From assembly GCF_016793485.1 (NCBI RefSeq), contig NZ_JAEULZ010000016.1, positions 62,001-126,000 on the forward strand: a stretch of DNA of 64,000 bases. The letters are read 5' to 3'. This DNA comes from Mesorhizobium sp. Its GTDB lineage: Bacteria; Pseudomonadota; Alphaproteobacteria; Rhizobiales; Rhizobiaceae. Within the stretch, counting starts at the first letter, position 1, and each line of letters starts with the position of its first letter. The notes under the pieces are model-generated. The model was not told the DNA's origin. It made no database searches and was given only the letters and a program-made list of their open reading frames with translations. A program made the position numbers and the translations under genes. Shown one piece after another: positions 17,551 to 26,151 of this stretch.

Positions 17551-18275
17551 GCCTCTTGGAAGACATGGATCCGGCAGGCGGGAGCGACGACATCGTGGCT
17601 GCCGAGTATGTCCTAGGCGTCCAATCTGGTGAAGAACGCCAGATGGTAGCTGCTCGTATCGAGAATGAACAAGCGTTTGCGCGGCTGGTGGATGGCTGGG
17701 ACTCGTACTTTGCGCCACTTGGCGCAGCCTACGTGGAGGTGACCGCCCCAATTTCTGTCAAGTCGGCGGTCGACCGGCGATTGTTTGCGGCGGAGACTGC
17801 GTCTGTCGCTCCTCGGGAGTCATCCTCCGGCCCTCTTTCCAGCCTAGTGTTCTGGCGTGGCCTGGCCGCGGCAGTTCTTGCGGCACTCATGGTATATATC
17901 GCGCTGCCCTACCTCCGTTCCTCTGCGCCCTCGACTGGTGAGCGGCTCGTCGCATCGCTTGTCGCGGATGGCAGCGGCGTCAGCTATCTCGCATTTTACG
18001 ACGACCGTACCAATGAAGTCGGCCTGTCGCGCCTGACCGGTGAACCCTCGTCAGGACGCGACTTCGAGCTGTGGGTCATACAAGGGCAGCAGCCGCCCCT
18101 CTCTCTCGGCGTGATACCTGCTGGACGGACCGCAACGCTGCCTGTAGCAGACCCGATACGTCAGAAGGTCGTTTCAGGCGCACTCTTCGCCATCAGCGAC
18201 GAGCCCGCTGGAGGCTCGACGACCGGCCTGCCGACCGGACCGGTCGTCGCCGCTGGCGACCTCAAGCCGATCTAA
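17547..18275 (+). CDS. RskA-type membrane anti-sigma factor
   Basis: A 242-residue single-span membrane protein. The cytoplasmic N-terminus has the anti-sigma-K pattern (VAAEYVLGVQSGEER, about 17-31). The membrane segment is about residues 103-122. The periplasmic C-terminus is an RskA domain with DFELWVIQG and SLGVIPAG. It should hold the upstream sigma factor inactive until a signal leads to its cleavage. The ATG overlaps the sigma stop codon, giving near-equal synthesis. Confidence 0.92.
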   Translation: MSLLEDMDPAGGSDDIVAAEYVLGVQSGEERQMVAARIENEQAFARLVDGWDSYFAPLGAAYVEVTAPISVKSAVDRRLFAAETASVAPRESSSGPLSSLVFWRGLAAAVLAALMVYIALPYLRSSAPSTGERLVASLVADGSGVSYLAFYDDRTNEVGLSRLTGEPSSGRDFELWVIQGQQPPLSLGVIPAGRTATLPVADPIRQKVVSGALFAISDEPAGGSTTGLPTGPVVAAGDLKPI

Positions 18276-18414
18276 GGACGGCTTACGTTTCGACCTTAGG
18301 AAAGTTTCCGCTCCTGGCAAAAATAAATACTTTCTGCGGGCAAAACCGCCGTGCCTCGAGCTCCGTATCTTGGGCGTACTTTCAACCGAAAGACCAATCC
18401 CAAGGGAGCACACC

Positions 18415-18972
18415 ATGCGTAATCTCACCTCTACCTTGCTTGCTGGCGCGGTCGCCTTCGCGGCGCTCGCGGGAGCCGCCTATGCCGAAAATCCGATGGT
18501 CGGCGGCGCAGCAATGTACGCGGACAAGAACATCGTCGAGAATGCGGTGAACTCGAAGGACCACACAACGCTGGTCGCCGCAGTGAAGGCGGCTGGCCTG
18601 GTCGAGACACTATCCGGGCCGGGGCCCTTCACGGTCTTTGCGCCGACGAATGAGGCGTTCGCAGCGTTGCCGGCCGGTACCGTTGAAACCCTGCTCAAGC
18701 CAGAGAACAAGGACACGCTCGTGAAGGTTCTCACATGCCATGTCATCGGTGCGAAGGCGATGGCCGCGGACGTGATGAAGATGGTCAAGGATGATGGCGG
18801 ATCTCACAAGGTCAAGACCGTCGGGGGCTGCGAACTCACGCTGAAGGATGAGAGCGGCAAGGTGACGGTTACCGATGAGAACGGCAACGTCGCGAACGTC
18901 ACCATCGCCGACGTCGAGCAGTCGAACGGGGTGATCCACGTGGTGGACAAGGTGCTACTGCCGAAGATGTAA
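18415..18972 (+). CDS. Secreted fasciclin (FAS1)-domain protein
   Basis: A 185-residue protein with a signal peptide (residues 1-24, cleavage after AAYA) and one FAS1 domain. The two FAS1 motifs are visible: GPFTVFAPTNEAFAAL (about 68-83) and the closing GVIHVVDKVLLP. FAS1 proteins act in adhesion or surface stability and this one should be periplasmic or secreted. A good AAGGGAG precedes the ATG. FAS1 genes often accompany ECF sigma/RskA pairs, so regulation by that pair is likely; the 139-base gap holds a short inverted repeat CTTTC/GAAAG but no ECF promoter I can identify with confidence. Confidence 0.93.
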   Translation: MRNLTSTLLAGAVAFAALAGAAYAENPMVGGAAMYADKNIVENAVNSKDHTTLVAAVKAAGLVETLSGPGPFTVFAPTNEAFAALPAGTVETLLKPENKDTLVKVLTCHVIGAKAMAADVMKMVKDDGGSHKVKTVGGCELTLKDESGKVTVTDENGNVANVTIADVEQSNGVIHVVDKVLLPKM

Positions 18973-18996
18973 ACCGAACCGCTCAAGCAACATCAC

Positions 18997-19030
18997 GCGC
19001 CGGCCTTCCTGCAGGCCGGCGCGGTTTTTT
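18997..19030 (+). terminator. Rho-independent terminator of the fasciclin gene
   Basis: A perfect 10-bp inverted repeat, GCGCCGGCCT and AGGCCGGCGC with a 6-base loop, is followed by GG and six T residues. It ends the sigma/anti-sigma/fasciclin unit. Confidence 0.9.
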
Positions 19031-19191
19031 GGCTCCGAAACAAATTAGGCCGCCAAGACAGTCTGCGAGAGTAGTTCGGAGGTGGGCAGGCCGCGCCAAG
19101 GACGGGGACTAGAATAGTCACGGCAACACGAGTCGTTAGGTGCTTGGGGCCTCATTGTGTTATGGGCCCTGCCTCACAGAAAGCACGACCC

Positions 19192-21039
19192 ATGACGCTG
19201 ACACAAAATGTTCCGGATGTTTCGATGCCGGCCACCATTCACAGGTCTTTGGCATCTGCGCTTGCAGGGAAAGGCTATAGCCACCTGACGCCCGTACAAT
19301 TGGAGATGGCGAACGGCGGCCATGGCGAGGCCGATCTTCTTGTCTCGGCACAGACGGGCTCGGGCAAGACGGTCGCCTTCGGCATCGCGATCGCTTCGAC
19401 GCTGCTTGGAGAGGCAGATCAATTCGACGCCCCCGGTCGCCCGCTAGGGCTCGTTATTGCTCCAACCCGTGAACTCGCGATCCAGGTCGAGCGCGAACTC
19501 GGCTGGCTTTACGCGCCGACGGGTATGCAGACGGCGACCTGTGTCGGCGGCATGGATATGCGCAAGGAACGCCGCGCGCTGGAACGCGGCGCGCATCTTG
19601 TTGTCGGCACGCCGGGACGTCTGCGAGACCATATCTCGAAGGGGGCGCTTGACCTCGGTGAACTTCGCGCCGTGGTCCTGGATGAGGCCGACGAGATGCT
19701 CGATCTCGGCTTCCGCGAGGACCTCGAATTCATCCTCGGCGCGGCGCCAGTGGAGCGACGGACGCTTCTTTTCTCCGCGACGGTGCCGCGTGGTATCGCT
19801 GAACTGGCAAAGACCTTCCAGAAAAACGCAGTGCGGATCGCAGCGACTACCTCTGCGGAACAGCATGCCGACATCGAATATCAGATGATGCTGGTACGGC
19901 GCGACGAACGCGAGCACGCCGTAATCAACACGCTGCTCGATTCCGACAGCTCCAGCGCGCTGGTGTTCTGTCACACGCGCGAGGCAGTGCGCCACCTCAC
20001 TGCGCGGCTTGCCAACCGAGGCTTCTCGGTCGTGTCGCTTTCGGGAGAGATGGCGCAGTCGGAACGTTCGAACGCATTGCAGTCGATGCGCGACGGCCGC
20101 TCGCATGTATGCGTCGCCACCGACGTGGCGGCGAGGGGCATCGACCTGCCCAACCTTGACCTGGTGATCCACGCCGATGTTCCGAGCAATCCCGCGACCT
20201 TGCTGCACCGCTCCGGGCGGACGGGCCGCGCCGGGCGCAAGGGCACCTGCGTACTCGTAGTCCCCGAAAACAGACGCGGCGCGGCGCAGCGCGTGTTGGC
20301 GCTGGCAAAGTTGACGGCGACGGTTAGGGCGGCTCCCGGCATCGCCGAGATCGAAGCGCGCTACCGCAGGCAAATACTCGACACCGCTCTTTCAGCCGCC
20401 GAACCCGACGAGGGAGAGGCGGTATTCGTAAGAGAGTTGTTAGGCAAGGTATCAGCCGAGCGAATAGTCGCCGCTTTTCTGCGCCAGCAATTGGCGGCGC
20501 GCCCCGTCCCCGAGGATCTCTCGCCGCTGCCCTTAAGCGACATGCAGGTCAGAAAGGGGAAACACGACAAGCAGTTCGAGGAGCCACGCATCCCGGCGGA
20601 GCGCGGTCCTGAAATGCAGGACGGTGTCTGGTTCACGCTGTCGCTGGGCCGCAAGCAGCGCGCCGACCCGAAATGGCTGCTACCGATGATCTGCAAGGCC
20701 GGCGGTGTATCAAAGCGCGACGTCGGATCAATCAGGATCAGCGATACCGAGACGCATTTCGAGATTTCTGCAGAAAAGTCGTCGAATTTCGCGGAGCGGA
20801 TCAGGAAGCCTGGCGGCACCGAGAGAGGCATTGTCATCACGCCATCCGCAAAGGCAGGTGAGACGCACACCGATCAAAAGGCGAAGACTTCTCCCAAGCC
20901 GTTCAAGAAGCCGCACCGCAAGGGTGGATCAGGACCGAACCCCTCTGGCGCGACGTTCACCTCTCGAAAACATCCGGACGGCAAGCCATGGGGCAAGCCC
21001 GGCGGTAAAAAGGCGAAGCACCGGCCTGCACGGGACTAG
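19192..21039 (+). CDS. DEAD-box ATP-dependent RNA helicase
   Basis: A 615-residue RNA helicase with all DEAD-box motifs: AQTGSGKT (motif I, about 51-58), PTRELA (Ia), TPGR (Ib), DEAD (II), SAT (III) and HRSGRTGRAG (VI). A DbpA-type RNA-binding domain follows at about 470-545, as in CsdA/DbpA proteins that help ribosome assembly and cold growth. The last 70 residues are basic and rich in Lys, Pro and Gly, typical of an unstructured RNA-binding tail. The start at ATG 19192 was preferred because the product then begins just before the Q-motif region; an upstream in-frame start at 19144 adds a stretch with no similarity. No partner genes. Confidence 0.93.
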   Translation: MTLTQNVPDVSMPATIHRSLASALAGKGYSHLTPVQLEMANGGHGEADLLVSAQTGSGKTVAFGIAIASTLLGEADQFDAPGRPLGLVIAPTRELAIQVERELGWLYAPTGMQTATCVGGMDMRKERRALERGAHLVVGTPGRLRDHISKGALDLGELRAVVLDEADEMLDLGFREDLEFILGAAPVERRTLLFSATVPRGIAELAKTFQKNAVRIAATTSAEQHADIEYQMMLVRRDEREHAVINTLLDSDSSSALVFCHTREAVRHLTARLANRGFSVVSLSGEMAQSERSNALQSMRDGRSHVCVATDVAARGIDLPNLDLVIHADVPSNPATLLHRSGRTGRAGRKGTCVLVVPENRRGAAQRVLALAKLTATVRAAPGIAEIEARYRRQILDTALSAAEPDEGEAVFVRELLGKVSAERIVAAFLRQQLAARPVPEDLSPLPLSDMQVRKGKHDKQFEEPRIPAERGPEMQDGVWFTLSLGRKQRADPKWLLPMICKAGGVSKRDVGSIRISDTETHFEISAEKSSNFAERIRKPGGTERGIVITPSAKAGETHTDQKAKTSPKPFKKPHRKGGSGPNPSGATFTSRKHPDGKPWGKPGGKKAKHRPARD

Positions 21040-21190
21040 GTCTAGGCTGTTCATATGGGTGCCAAAGAGCGGCAAACGCCGTGAGATGGGGGCGCCGCCA
21101 AAGCCTTTTGGTGATGCGCGGGGAGCGCAGGTCTGCAAAAGCGCGGGGCACGCAGTCACACACACCGACGACCTTTAAGACGACACCTAG

Positions 21191-21236
21191 ATTTGATCAA
21201 ATGCGCGTTGACAAGGGCGGTGATTTGATCAAATCA
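21191..21236 (+). promoter_or_regulatory. Twin operator and promoter of the hyu/ABC/BKACE operon
   Basis: Two copies of ATTTGATCAAAT occur at 21191-21202 and 21223-21234, centres 32 bases apart (about three helical turns). The second extends to a perfect 16-bp palindrome TGATTTGATCAAATCA (21221-21236). A consensus -35 box TTGACA lies between them (21208-21213), and with a 17-base spacer the -10 (AAATCA, weak) falls in the second copy. This is the layout of a repressor operator. The GntR/FCD protein of the same gene group is the likely ligand. Confidence 0.8.
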
Positions 21237-21264
21237 TGGTTTTGACACTCTGAGGATGCGCCGG

Positions 21265-23067
21265 ATGCATGATGAGGAAGAGACGCTTGCGGGATTCGAC
21301 CCGCTGCTGCTCGCAGTTCTTTCTAATCGGATGCAGTCGATCGTTCGCGAGATGTCGAACATCGTAAAGAAGTCCAGCCGGTCTACGGCGATCACGAATG
21401 CCAGGGATTTTTCCTGTGGTCTTTTGACCTTCGATCATCGGCTCGTCTGTGTTGAGGAAGCCATGCCGGTGCATGTCACTGCGATGGATCTCGCCACGCG
21501 GCCTGTAACCGACCTGTTTGGCGATGTTGCCGAGGGCGACGCCTTCTTTTCCAACAGTCCATATCATGGCGGCACGCACCATGCCGACATGACGTTATGC
21601 GTTCCTGTGTATCTGGACGGGGTGCCCATGTTCTGGACGGTCGCCCGCTCGCATCATGCCGATACCGGAGCGCATGTCCCGACCACGATGGACGCATATA
21701 TGCGCACCGTCTACGAAGAAGGCATGCACATCCCGGTTGTGCGCTTCCAGTCGCAGTACCGAGATCGGGACGACGTCATACGCTGGTGCCGCCAAAACAT
21801 CCGGGAAAGTCACATCTGGTATGGAGACTATCAGGCGCAGGTTGGAGCCGCCAGAACCGCGGAAACGAGGCTGAAGGAACTCGGCGCGCGCTACGGTCGC
21901 GATTCGATACGCGCGTTTGTCGAAGCATGGATGGAGTATGGCAAGCGCCGGGCGCGGGCGGCGATCGCCGCCCTACCTGCTGGAACCTTTACGTGGACGT
22001 GCAGGCACGACCCGGTGCCCGGTGTGGCTGATGAGGGTATCCCGATTACGGCCAAGGTCACCATTCAGCCAGACGCCGGGAAGATTGTCGTCGATTTGCG
22101 GGACAATCCCGACTGTGTCGATGGCGGGATCAATCTCTCCGAGGCATGCGCCACGGGCGCAGGCCGGATCGGTGTCTTCTACAATCTCGATCCGTCCCTG
22201 CCTCACAATGACGGCTCGGCAAGTTGTATCGAGGTGCTGCTGCGCGACGGATGCATTGTCGGTCGCCCGTCCTATCCGGTGGGCACGTCCAACGCGACGA
22301 TGGGCATAAATGACAGGCTGATCAACGCTGTCCAATGCGCGTTTGCGCAACTGGGCAGCCCGTACGGACTGGCCGAGGGCGGTACCGAATTCGGCGCCAA
22401 CATGGGCGTGATCTCGGGTATCGACGACCGGACCGGCGCCTCGTCATCATACATCAATATGCTGTTCCTCGGTCTGTCTACGGGACCAGCGGTCCACGGA
22501 CATGATGGCTGGCTTACCTACGAAGCGCCGAACGGCGGCGGGGTGCTGGCCCTCGATCAGGTGGAAATCGACGAAATGACCTATCCGATCCTTGTCGAGG
22601 AGCGAAAGATATCGACGAATGCCATGGGCATGGGCCAATGGAACGGCGCACCCGCCATGCAAGGAGTATATCGCCCGCTCACCCAACCCATGACGGTTGC
22701 CTATTGCAGCGACGGCGACGTCAATCCGCCGGCCGGTGTCATAGGAGGAGGTCAGGGCACTCCCGCAATCAATGCCAAGCGGCTCGCTGACGGCAGCGAA
22801 ATCCAGTTGCCGGCTTTCCATATGGAGACCTTGAACGCGGGCGAGCGAATCGTTTTCCGGACTGTCTCGGGAGGCGGCTACGGCGACCCGCGCGATCGGG
22901 ATGCGGCGCGCGTCGCCCGCGATGTGGACCGTGGCTGGATCGACGCAAATGTCGCATACGAGGTCTATGGCGTGGCGGTCATACAGCCCGAAGGCGGCGT
23001 TGACTGTGTCGTCGATGGCGATGCAACCGCCCGCCTCCGCGCTGCTTCGACCTTAGGAGTGCGCTGA
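21265..23067 (+). CDS. hyuB: Hydantoinase B / oxoprolinase family protein HyuB
   Basis: A 600-residue HyuB subunit. With HyuA it forms ATP-dependent enzymes that open hydantoins, 5-oxoproline or lactams (caprolactamase), or carboxylate ketones. Family segments include FFSNSPYHGGTHHADMTL, RSHHADTGAHVP and the C-terminal SGGGYGDP. The start at 21265 was chosen because GAGG at 21252-21255 is correctly spaced from it; an ATG at 21256 would be too close. It directly follows the twin operator, so it is the first gene of the operon. The absence of a third small subunit argues against acetone carboxylase. Substrate unknown. Confidence 0.92.
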   Translation: MHDEEETLAGFDPLLLAVLSNRMQSIVREMSNIVKKSSRSTAITNARDFSCGLLTFDHRLVCVEEAMPVHVTAMDLATRPVTDLFGDVAEGDAFFSNSPYHGGTHHADMTLCVPVYLDGVPMFWTVARSHHADTGAHVPTTMDAYMRTVYEEGMHIPVVRFQSQYRDRDDVIRWCRQNIRESHIWYGDYQAQVGAARTAETRLKELGARYGRDSIRAFVEAWMEYGKRRARAAIAALPAGTFTWTCRHDPVPGVADEGIPITAKVTIQPDAGKIVVDLRDNPDCVDGGINLSEACATGAGRIGVFYNLDPSLPHNDGSASCIEVLLRDGCIVGRPSYPVGTSNATMGINDRLINAVQCAFAQLGSPYGLAEGGTEFGANMGVISGIDDRTGASSSYINMLFLGLSTGPAVHGHDGWLTYEAPNGGGVLALDQVEIDEMTYPILVEERKISTNAMGMGQWNGAPAMQGVYRPLTQPMTVAYCSDGDVNPPAGVIGGGQGTPAINAKRLADGSEIQLPAFHMETLNAGERIVFRTVSGGGYGDPRDRDAARVARDVDRGWIDANVAYEVYGVAVIQPEGGVDCVVDGDATARLRAASTLGVR

Positions 23068-25130
23068 TGTTTCGTGTCGGCGTTGATATCGGGGGAACGT
23101 TCACCGACTGCGTTATCCAGACGCCCGAGGGCAAGACTATCATCGTCAAGAGTCCTTCGACGCCGGGAAATTTCGCCGAAGGGTTCATGAACGTTCTGAA
23201 GGTCGCTGCGGATCGCTTCGGACTGGGGTTTGCGGACTTCCTCGGAAAAGTCAGCGTCATCGTCCATGGGACCACCGTTTCGACCAATGCGCTGGTCACG
23301 CGACGCACCGCGAGAACCGGTCTGATGGCGACGCGCGGTCATCCCGACGTGTTGACGCTCCGCGAGGCGCCGCGCAAGAAAGCGTGGGACTGGCGGCTGG
23401 ATTATCCCGATCCTTTTGTGCCGCGCAATCTGACGATGGAGGTCGGCGGCCGCATCGATTCGCTTGGCAACGAGATCGAGCCCCTGTCGGAACAGGATGT
23501 GCGTGCCGCAGCGAGACGGTTCCGCCAAGCCGGTGTAGAGGCCATAGCGGTCAGCCTTCTCTGGGCTTTCGTCAATCCGTCGCACGAAGTGCGGGTCGCG
23601 GCGATCATCGAGGAGGAGTGGCCGGGCGTGCCGGTCAGCCTCGGTCATCAAGTCAATCCGATACCACGCGAATATCGGCGCACGATCGCGACCGCCATCG
23701 ACGCCTCGCTCAGGCCGGTGGTCAACGCCTATGTCGATGCGCTTACCGGCGCGCTGGCTTCGGCCGGATTTGGTGGCAAGCTGCTCATCGCAAATTGCAC
23801 GGGGGGAATGATGCCTCCCGACGAGATTATCGCCAGCCCGATACAGTCGGTCATGTCAGGCCCGACAATGGCCCCGGTCGCTGCACGCTATGCTGCTCCG
23901 GATCGGGATGTCGTCGTTGCCGACATGGGTGGTACTACATTCGACGTGGCCGCCATCCGATCCGGGCAGATATTGGTGACGCCGGAGGCGATGATCTACG
24001 ACCATGACATGCTTGGCCTGCCGAAGGTCGATGTCAGGTCGGTGGGAGCAGGCGGCGGTTCGATCGCATGGGTCGATGACGGCGGTCTGCTGCATGTCGG
24101 CCCGCAAAGCGCGGGTGCCCGGCCGGGTCCGGCCTGCTACGGGCTGGGTGGCGACATGGCTACGGTCACTGACGCCAACGTCGTGCTCGGCATCATCGAT
24201 CCGGACTTCTTCCTGGGCGGCGCGATCCGGCTTGATCGAGCGCTCGCGGAACAAGCAGTGGATCGCATAGCGGGGCAGTTGCGCATCAGCAGGCTGGAAG
24301 CGGCTTATGCTATCCATGCCACCTCGAACCACAACATGATCGGCGCGATCGAAGACATAACGGTCAACGAAGGGCTGAATCCAAGGGACAGCCTGATCGT
24401 TACGGGTGGTGGTGCAACTGGGTGCCATATCGCGGGAATGGCGCAGGCGCTGGGTTTGCCGATGTTCATGGTGCCACGCCTTTCCTCGGGGTTGAGCGCC
24501 TTTGGCGGACTCGTTTCGGACATACGCTGGCAAGCAACTGCGAGCGCATATTCGGACAGCAGCAACTTCGCCTTCGACAGGGTGAACCAGGCGCTGTTGG
24601 ACCTGACAAAGCGCTGCACCGCCTTCCTGGATCGTTCGGAAATTTCGCAGGAAACCCGCACGATGGAAGTCGCCTTCATGGGCCGCTACCAGTTCCAGTC
24701 CTGGGAGATCGAGGTGCCGTTCAGGCTGCCCGAGAGCGGCGCGATTTCGACAGCCAATCTCTCTTCCCTCACGAAGGCGTTTCACGACGTCCACCGGCGC
24801 GTCTACGGGATCGCCAACGAGAATGACAGGGTCGAGTTCGTCTCTTGGAAGATGACCGCTGTGGGCCGAACCGATCGCCAGCCGGCCGCCGCACCTCCAC
24901 TCGCCGGAAGCGCGATGGTCGAGCCTGCAGCCAAAGGCTCTCGATCAGTCTGTTTCGAGGCAGGGGCTAAGGCTCGCAGCATCCCAGTCTACAACGGCGG
25001 GTCGTTGCCGGTGGGCGCCGGAATACACGGCCCCGCCGTCATCGAAGAAGAAACGACGACGCTGCTTCTTCTGCCCGGCATGACGGCGCGCGTCGATATC
25101 GAAGGCAATTACTGGGTTGAATGCGCATAA
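23067..25130 (+). CDS. hyuA: Hydantoinase A / oxoprolinase family protein HyuA
   Basis: A 687-residue ATP-binding partner of HyuB. The N-terminal actin-like ATPase fold begins FRVGVDIGGTFTD (2-14), and the second phosphate motif ADMGGTTFDVA lies near 287-297. The middle and C-terminal hydantoinase A regions are complete, with GAGGGSIAWVD (about 330) and ARPGPACYG. The ATG shares its A with the HyuB stop (TGATG), indicating coupled synthesis of an equimolar complex. In this family ATP phosphorylates the amide oxygen before ring opening. Reaction type is inferred from the family. Confidence 0.93.
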   Translation: MFRVGVDIGGTFTDCVIQTPEGKTIIVKSPSTPGNFAEGFMNVLKVAADRFGLGFADFLGKVSVIVHGTTVSTNALVTRRTARTGLMATRGHPDVLTLREAPRKKAWDWRLDYPDPFVPRNLTMEVGGRIDSLGNEIEPLSEQDVRAAARRFRQAGVEAIAVSLLWAFVNPSHEVRVAAIIEEEWPGVPVSLGHQVNPIPREYRRTIATAIDASLRPVVNAYVDALTGALASAGFGGKLLIANCTGGMMPPDEIIASPIQSVMSGPTMAPVAARYAAPDRDVVVADMGGTTFDVAAIRSGQILVTPEAMIYDHDMLGLPKVDVRSVGAGGGSIAWVDDGGLLHVGPQSAGARPGPACYGLGGDMATVTDANVVLGIIDPDFFLGGAIRLDRALAEQAVDRIAGQLRISRLEAAYAIHATSNHNMIGAIEDITVNEGLNPRDSLIVTGGGATGCHIAGMAQALGLPMFMVPRLSSGLSAFGGLVSDIRWQATASAYSDSSNFAFDRVNQALLDLTKRCTAFLDRSEISQETRTMEVAFMGRYQFQSWEIEVPFRLPESGAISTANLSSLTKAFHDVHRRVYGIANENDRVEFVSWKMTAVGRTDRQPAAAPPLAGSAMVEPAAKGSRSVCFEAGAKARSIPVYNGGSLPVGAGIHGPAVIEEETTTLLLLPGMTARVDIEGNYWVECA

Positions 25131-25170
25131 CACACGCGAACTGAAGCAACGAAAAAAGGGAACGAAAGCG

Positions 25171-26151
25171 ATGATAATAAATTTCAAGCATGCCTACCTG
25201 GCGCTGGCATTGGCGCCGGTATTCCCAGCAAGTGCCGGCGCCGCCGATCTTTCGGGCAAGCACGTGATGCTCGTCACATGTGGGCCGTCGAATCCCTGGT
25301 GCAAGACATTCAACGAACGCATTACGGGCTTGCTGAAGGAGACAGGGGTCAAGATCACCGTTCTGGAGAACGATCTCGATCCTATCCAGGTCAACCAGCA
25401 GATGGCGCAGGCTGTCTCGCAAAAGCCTGACCTGATCATGGTCGAGCCTGCCGACGACAAGTCCCTCATCGCCGCGGTAAAGAAGGCCAAGGCCGCCGCC
25501 GTCCCGGTTCTCTATATGGACAGTCCCGCCGACGAGGCGATCATGGACGATATTGCGCTGCAGGTTGTCGCCGACAACTACGCACTCGGAAAGTTTGCCG
25601 GCGAAAACATCGTCGAGGGGCTGAAAGCACAGGGCAGAACGGAAGCGAACGTCATTGCCATAACGGGGTCGGCCGGTACGGCGATGGTCTCCGAGCGGCA
25701 ACGCGGTTTCATGGACGCCATGGCGCAGGAGCCGGCCTACAAGGTCGTGGAAGTGCAGGCGAACAATTGGGATCCGGTCGAAAGCGGCCGCATGGCGCAG
25801 CAGCTCTTCGCCAAGTATGCATCGCTGGGCGGCATACAGGGAGTGCGCGCTGACGCGGATTACATGGCGATTCCGATCCTTGAAGCCGCCCGTCAGGCCG
25901 GCCTGAAGCTCGGGGGCAAGGATGGGCTGATCGTTTCAGGCAGCACCTGTTCGCCCGAGGGCATCGCCGCGATCAAGGCGGGCGATATGATTGGTACAGC
26001 AACAGCCGACCCCTGGACACAGGGCGAGGCCAGCGCCCAGGCGGCAATCCGGTTCCTCAGCGGTGAAGCCGTTGAAAAGACGGTTAAGGTGCCGGAGTTC
26101 CGCGTCACCGCCGCCAATGTCGATCAGTATGGCGAAGTTTGCGCGAAATGA
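25171..26151 (+). CDS. Sugar-type ABC transporter substrate-binding protein (RbsB/Peripla_BP_4)
   Basis: A 326-residue periplasmic binding protein with a signal peptide ending at SAGA-AD (about residue 25). The two-lobed RbsB-like fold is recognisable from NDLDPIQVNQQMAQAV, VEPADDKSL, VPVLYMDSP and the hinge strands ADPWTQG. Proteins of this cluster bind sugars, autoinducer-2, erythritol or other polar small molecules. The ATG at 25171 gives the full signal peptide and is preceded by an AAGGGAACG. The next gene overlaps its stop. Being between hyuA and the ATPase, it probably brings in the Hyu substrate. Confidence 0.9.
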   Translation: MIINFKHAYLALALAPVFPASAGAADLSGKHVMLVTCGPSNPWCKTFNERITGLLKETGVKITVLENDLDPIQVNQQMAQAVSQKPDLIMVEPADDKSLIAAVKKAKAAAVPVLYMDSPADEAIMDDIALQVVADNYALGKFAGENIVEGLKAQGRTEANVIAITGSAGTAMVSERQRGFMDAMAQEPAYKVVEVQANNWDPVESGRMAQQLFAKYASLGGIQGVRADADYMAIPILEAARQAGLKLGGKDGLIVSGSTCSPEGIAAIKAGDMIGTATADPWTQGEASAQAAIRFLSGEAVEKTVKVPEFRVTAANVDQYGEVCAK

